Part shown: positions 4,653-5,836 of the stretch, in pieces
How the letters are laid out: every line of letters starts with the position of its first letter
Numbering within the stretch: the first letter of the stretch is position 1
Assembly: GCA_012513625.1 (NCBI GenBank)
Contig: JAAZBW010000483.1
Coordinates: 1 to 5,836 of the forward strand
DNA: 5,836 nucleotides
Reading direction: 5' to 3'
From: Actinomycetales bacterium
GTDB taxonomy: Bacteria; Actinomycetota; Actinomycetes; Actinomycetales; Actinomycetaceae
Translations under genes and position numbers: made by a program
Notes under the pieces: model-generated
Databases searched by the model: none
What the model was told of the DNA's origin: nothing
Seen by the model: only the letters and a program-made list of their open reading frames with translations

Positions 4653-5836
4653 CGGCCGCCTCCACCGCGAGCGGGTTCGCCACGCGGAGCGCCTCCTCGG
4701 CGCTCAGGAACGTGCGCTGCCCGGGCGCGAGCTCGCTGAGAACTCCGGGCGCCGAGCTCGAGATCTTCGGGGAGATGCGGGCCTCGCGCATGAGCGTGCG
4801 CACGTCCCCGCGCTGCTCGTTCGTCATGAGCGTGATCACGGTGCCGGAGCTGCCGGCCCGCGCCGTGCGGCCGGAGCGGTGCAGGTATGCCTTGTGCTCG
4901 GTGGGCGGATCGGCATGCACCACGAGTGCCACATCGTCCACGTGAATCCCGCGGGCCGCAATGTCTGTGGCCACGAGCGTGGAGACCCTGCCCGAGTGGA
5001 AGGCATCGAGGTTGCGGGTGCGCGCGTTCTGCGCGAGGTTGCCGTGGAGTTCCACGGCGGGGACACCTGTGGCGATCAGCTGCTTGGCCAGCTTCTTCGC
5101 GCCGTACTTGGTCCGCGTGAACACGATGGTCCGACCGGGCGCGGCCGCGAGGTCGGCCACCACGCTCGTGCGGCTGGCGGCGTCCACCTGCACCACATGG
5201 TGGTCCATCTCGGAGACGGGCGAGTGCGCGGAGTCCGCCTCGTGGGTGACCGGCGAGTGGAGGTACTGGCGTACCACCACGCCCACCGCCTTGTCCAGGG
5301 TGGCGGAGAACAGCATGCGTTGGCCGCGGGGCGGCGTGCGATCGAGGATGCGGCGGACCATGGGAAGGAACCCCATGTCTGACATGTGGTCCGCCTCGTC
5401 GATCACGGTGATCTCGATGCCGGAGAGGTCAACGTGACCCTGACCCATGAGGTCGAGCAGACGTCCGGGGCAGGCGATCAGGATGTCAACACCCCGGGCG
5501 AGCGCCTTGACCTGCGGGTTCTGGCCCACGCCGCCGAAGACGGTGTGGCTGGTCAGCCCGCTCACCCGCAGGAGCGGCTGAGCGGAGTCCGCCAACTGCG
5601 AGGCGAGCTCCCGGGTGGGCGCAAGGATGAGCGCGCGGGGCCGGCGCGGTGCCGGGCGCCGGCGGTCCTCCACGAGGCGGGTCACCATCGGGAGCAGGAA
5701 CGCGAAGGACTTTCCCGAGCCGGTGCGGCCGCGGCCGAGGACGTCCCGGCCCGCGAGGGAATCCGGCAGCGTGGCTGCCTGGATCGGGGTGGGGGTGGTG
5801 ATTCCGAGCTCGGCGAGCGCGGAAACAAGGGAAGAG
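4582..5836 (-). CDS. DEAD-box ATP-dependent RNA helicase, N-terminus outside window
   Basis: Cytoplasmic ATP-dependent RNA-duplex unwinding enzyme of superfamily 2, typically acting in ribosome assembly, RNA turnover or cold adaptation. About 417 residues are visible, the first codon read at 5835. Counted from there: Q motif GITTPTPIQ (11-19), Walker A GRTGSGKS (36-43), motif Ia PTRELA (73-78), GG (101-102), motif Ib PGR (123-125), DEAD (146-149), SAT (177-179), motif IV VFTRTK (238-243), motif V ATDIAARG (289-296) and motif VI HRSGRTARAG (319-328). Both RecA-like domains are complete, so only a short N-terminal piece is missing. An internal ATG at 5688 is not the start, since the Q motif and Walker A lie before it in the same frame. 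Walker A has Gly-Arg for the usual Ala and ends in Ser rather than Thr, a tolerated variant. The C-terminal tail is rich in Gly and Arg and ends in four Arg, a common RNA-binding extension in RhlE-like helicases. The last 22 codons and the TGA lie antisense to the 3' end of whiB7. The subfamily (RhlE, DeaD or other) is not settled. Confidence 0.94.
   Translation of the reverse strand, partial: SSLVSALAELGITTPTPIQAATLPDSLAGRDVLGRGRTGSGKSFAFLLPMVTRLVEDRRRPAPRRPRALILAPTRELASQLADSAQPLLRVSGLTSHTVFGGVGQNPQVKALARGVDILIACPGRLLDLMGQGHVDLSGIEITVIDEADHMSDMGFLPMVRRILDRTPPRGQRMLFSATLDKAVGVVVRQYLHSPVTHEADSAHSPVSEMDHHVVQVDAASRTSVVADLAAAPGRTIVFTRTKYGAKKLAKQLIATGVPAVELHGNLAQNARTRNLDAFHSGRVSTLVATDIAARGIHVDDVALVVHADPPTEHKAYLHRSGRTARAGSSGTVITLMTNEQRGDVRTLMREARISPKISSSAPGVLSELAPGQRTFLSAEEALRVANPLAVEAAATQRASGPSGGGRGRASRPRRRR

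Overview
The window is high-GC DNA with gene content typical of an actinobacterium. A whiB-family gene occurs only in Actinobacteria and their phages, and the pair uvrD2 followed by whiB7 is a known actinobacterial arrangement (it is found in Mycobacterium). The genus cannot be fixed from the sequence. Five of the six genes end in TAG and one in TGA.

Layout, left to right. (1) 2-1096 (+): glycerate kinase, its first few codons cut off by the window edge. (2) 1097-1289: intergenic, with a GC-rich hairpin and a candidate promoter. (3) 1290-1931 (+): a secreted lipoprotein with an acidic linker and a DUF4352-like domain, in visibly lower-GC DNA than its neighbours. A strong bulged hairpin terminator follows at 1950-1992. 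(4) 2057-4123 (+): a UvrD2-type superfamily 1 helicase with a C-terminal HRDC domain, interrupted by a single in-frame TAG at 2990-2992. (5) 4124-4385: a long regulatory leader with a candidate WhiB7-responsive promoter, a 37-codon upstream ORF with a strong Shine-Dalgarno, and several competing RNA pairings. (6) 4386-4652 (+): WhiB7, the iron-sulfur, AT-hook transcription activator of intrinsic antibiotic resistance. (7) 4582-5836 (-): a DEAD-box RNA helicase, 5' end outside the window, convergent with whiB7 and overlapping its 3' end by 71 bp.

The most notable part is the whiB7 control region. The AT-rich block, -35-like hexamer, translated upstream ORF and mutually exclusive hairpins match what is known of ribosome-mediated attenuation and autoactivation of whiB7/wblC in mycobacteria and streptomycetes. 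The second notable point is the lone nonsense codon in an otherwise well-conserved uvrD2. It is either a real inactivating mutation or a sequence error. No tRNA, rRNA, CRISPR array, insertion sequence or phage gene is visible.
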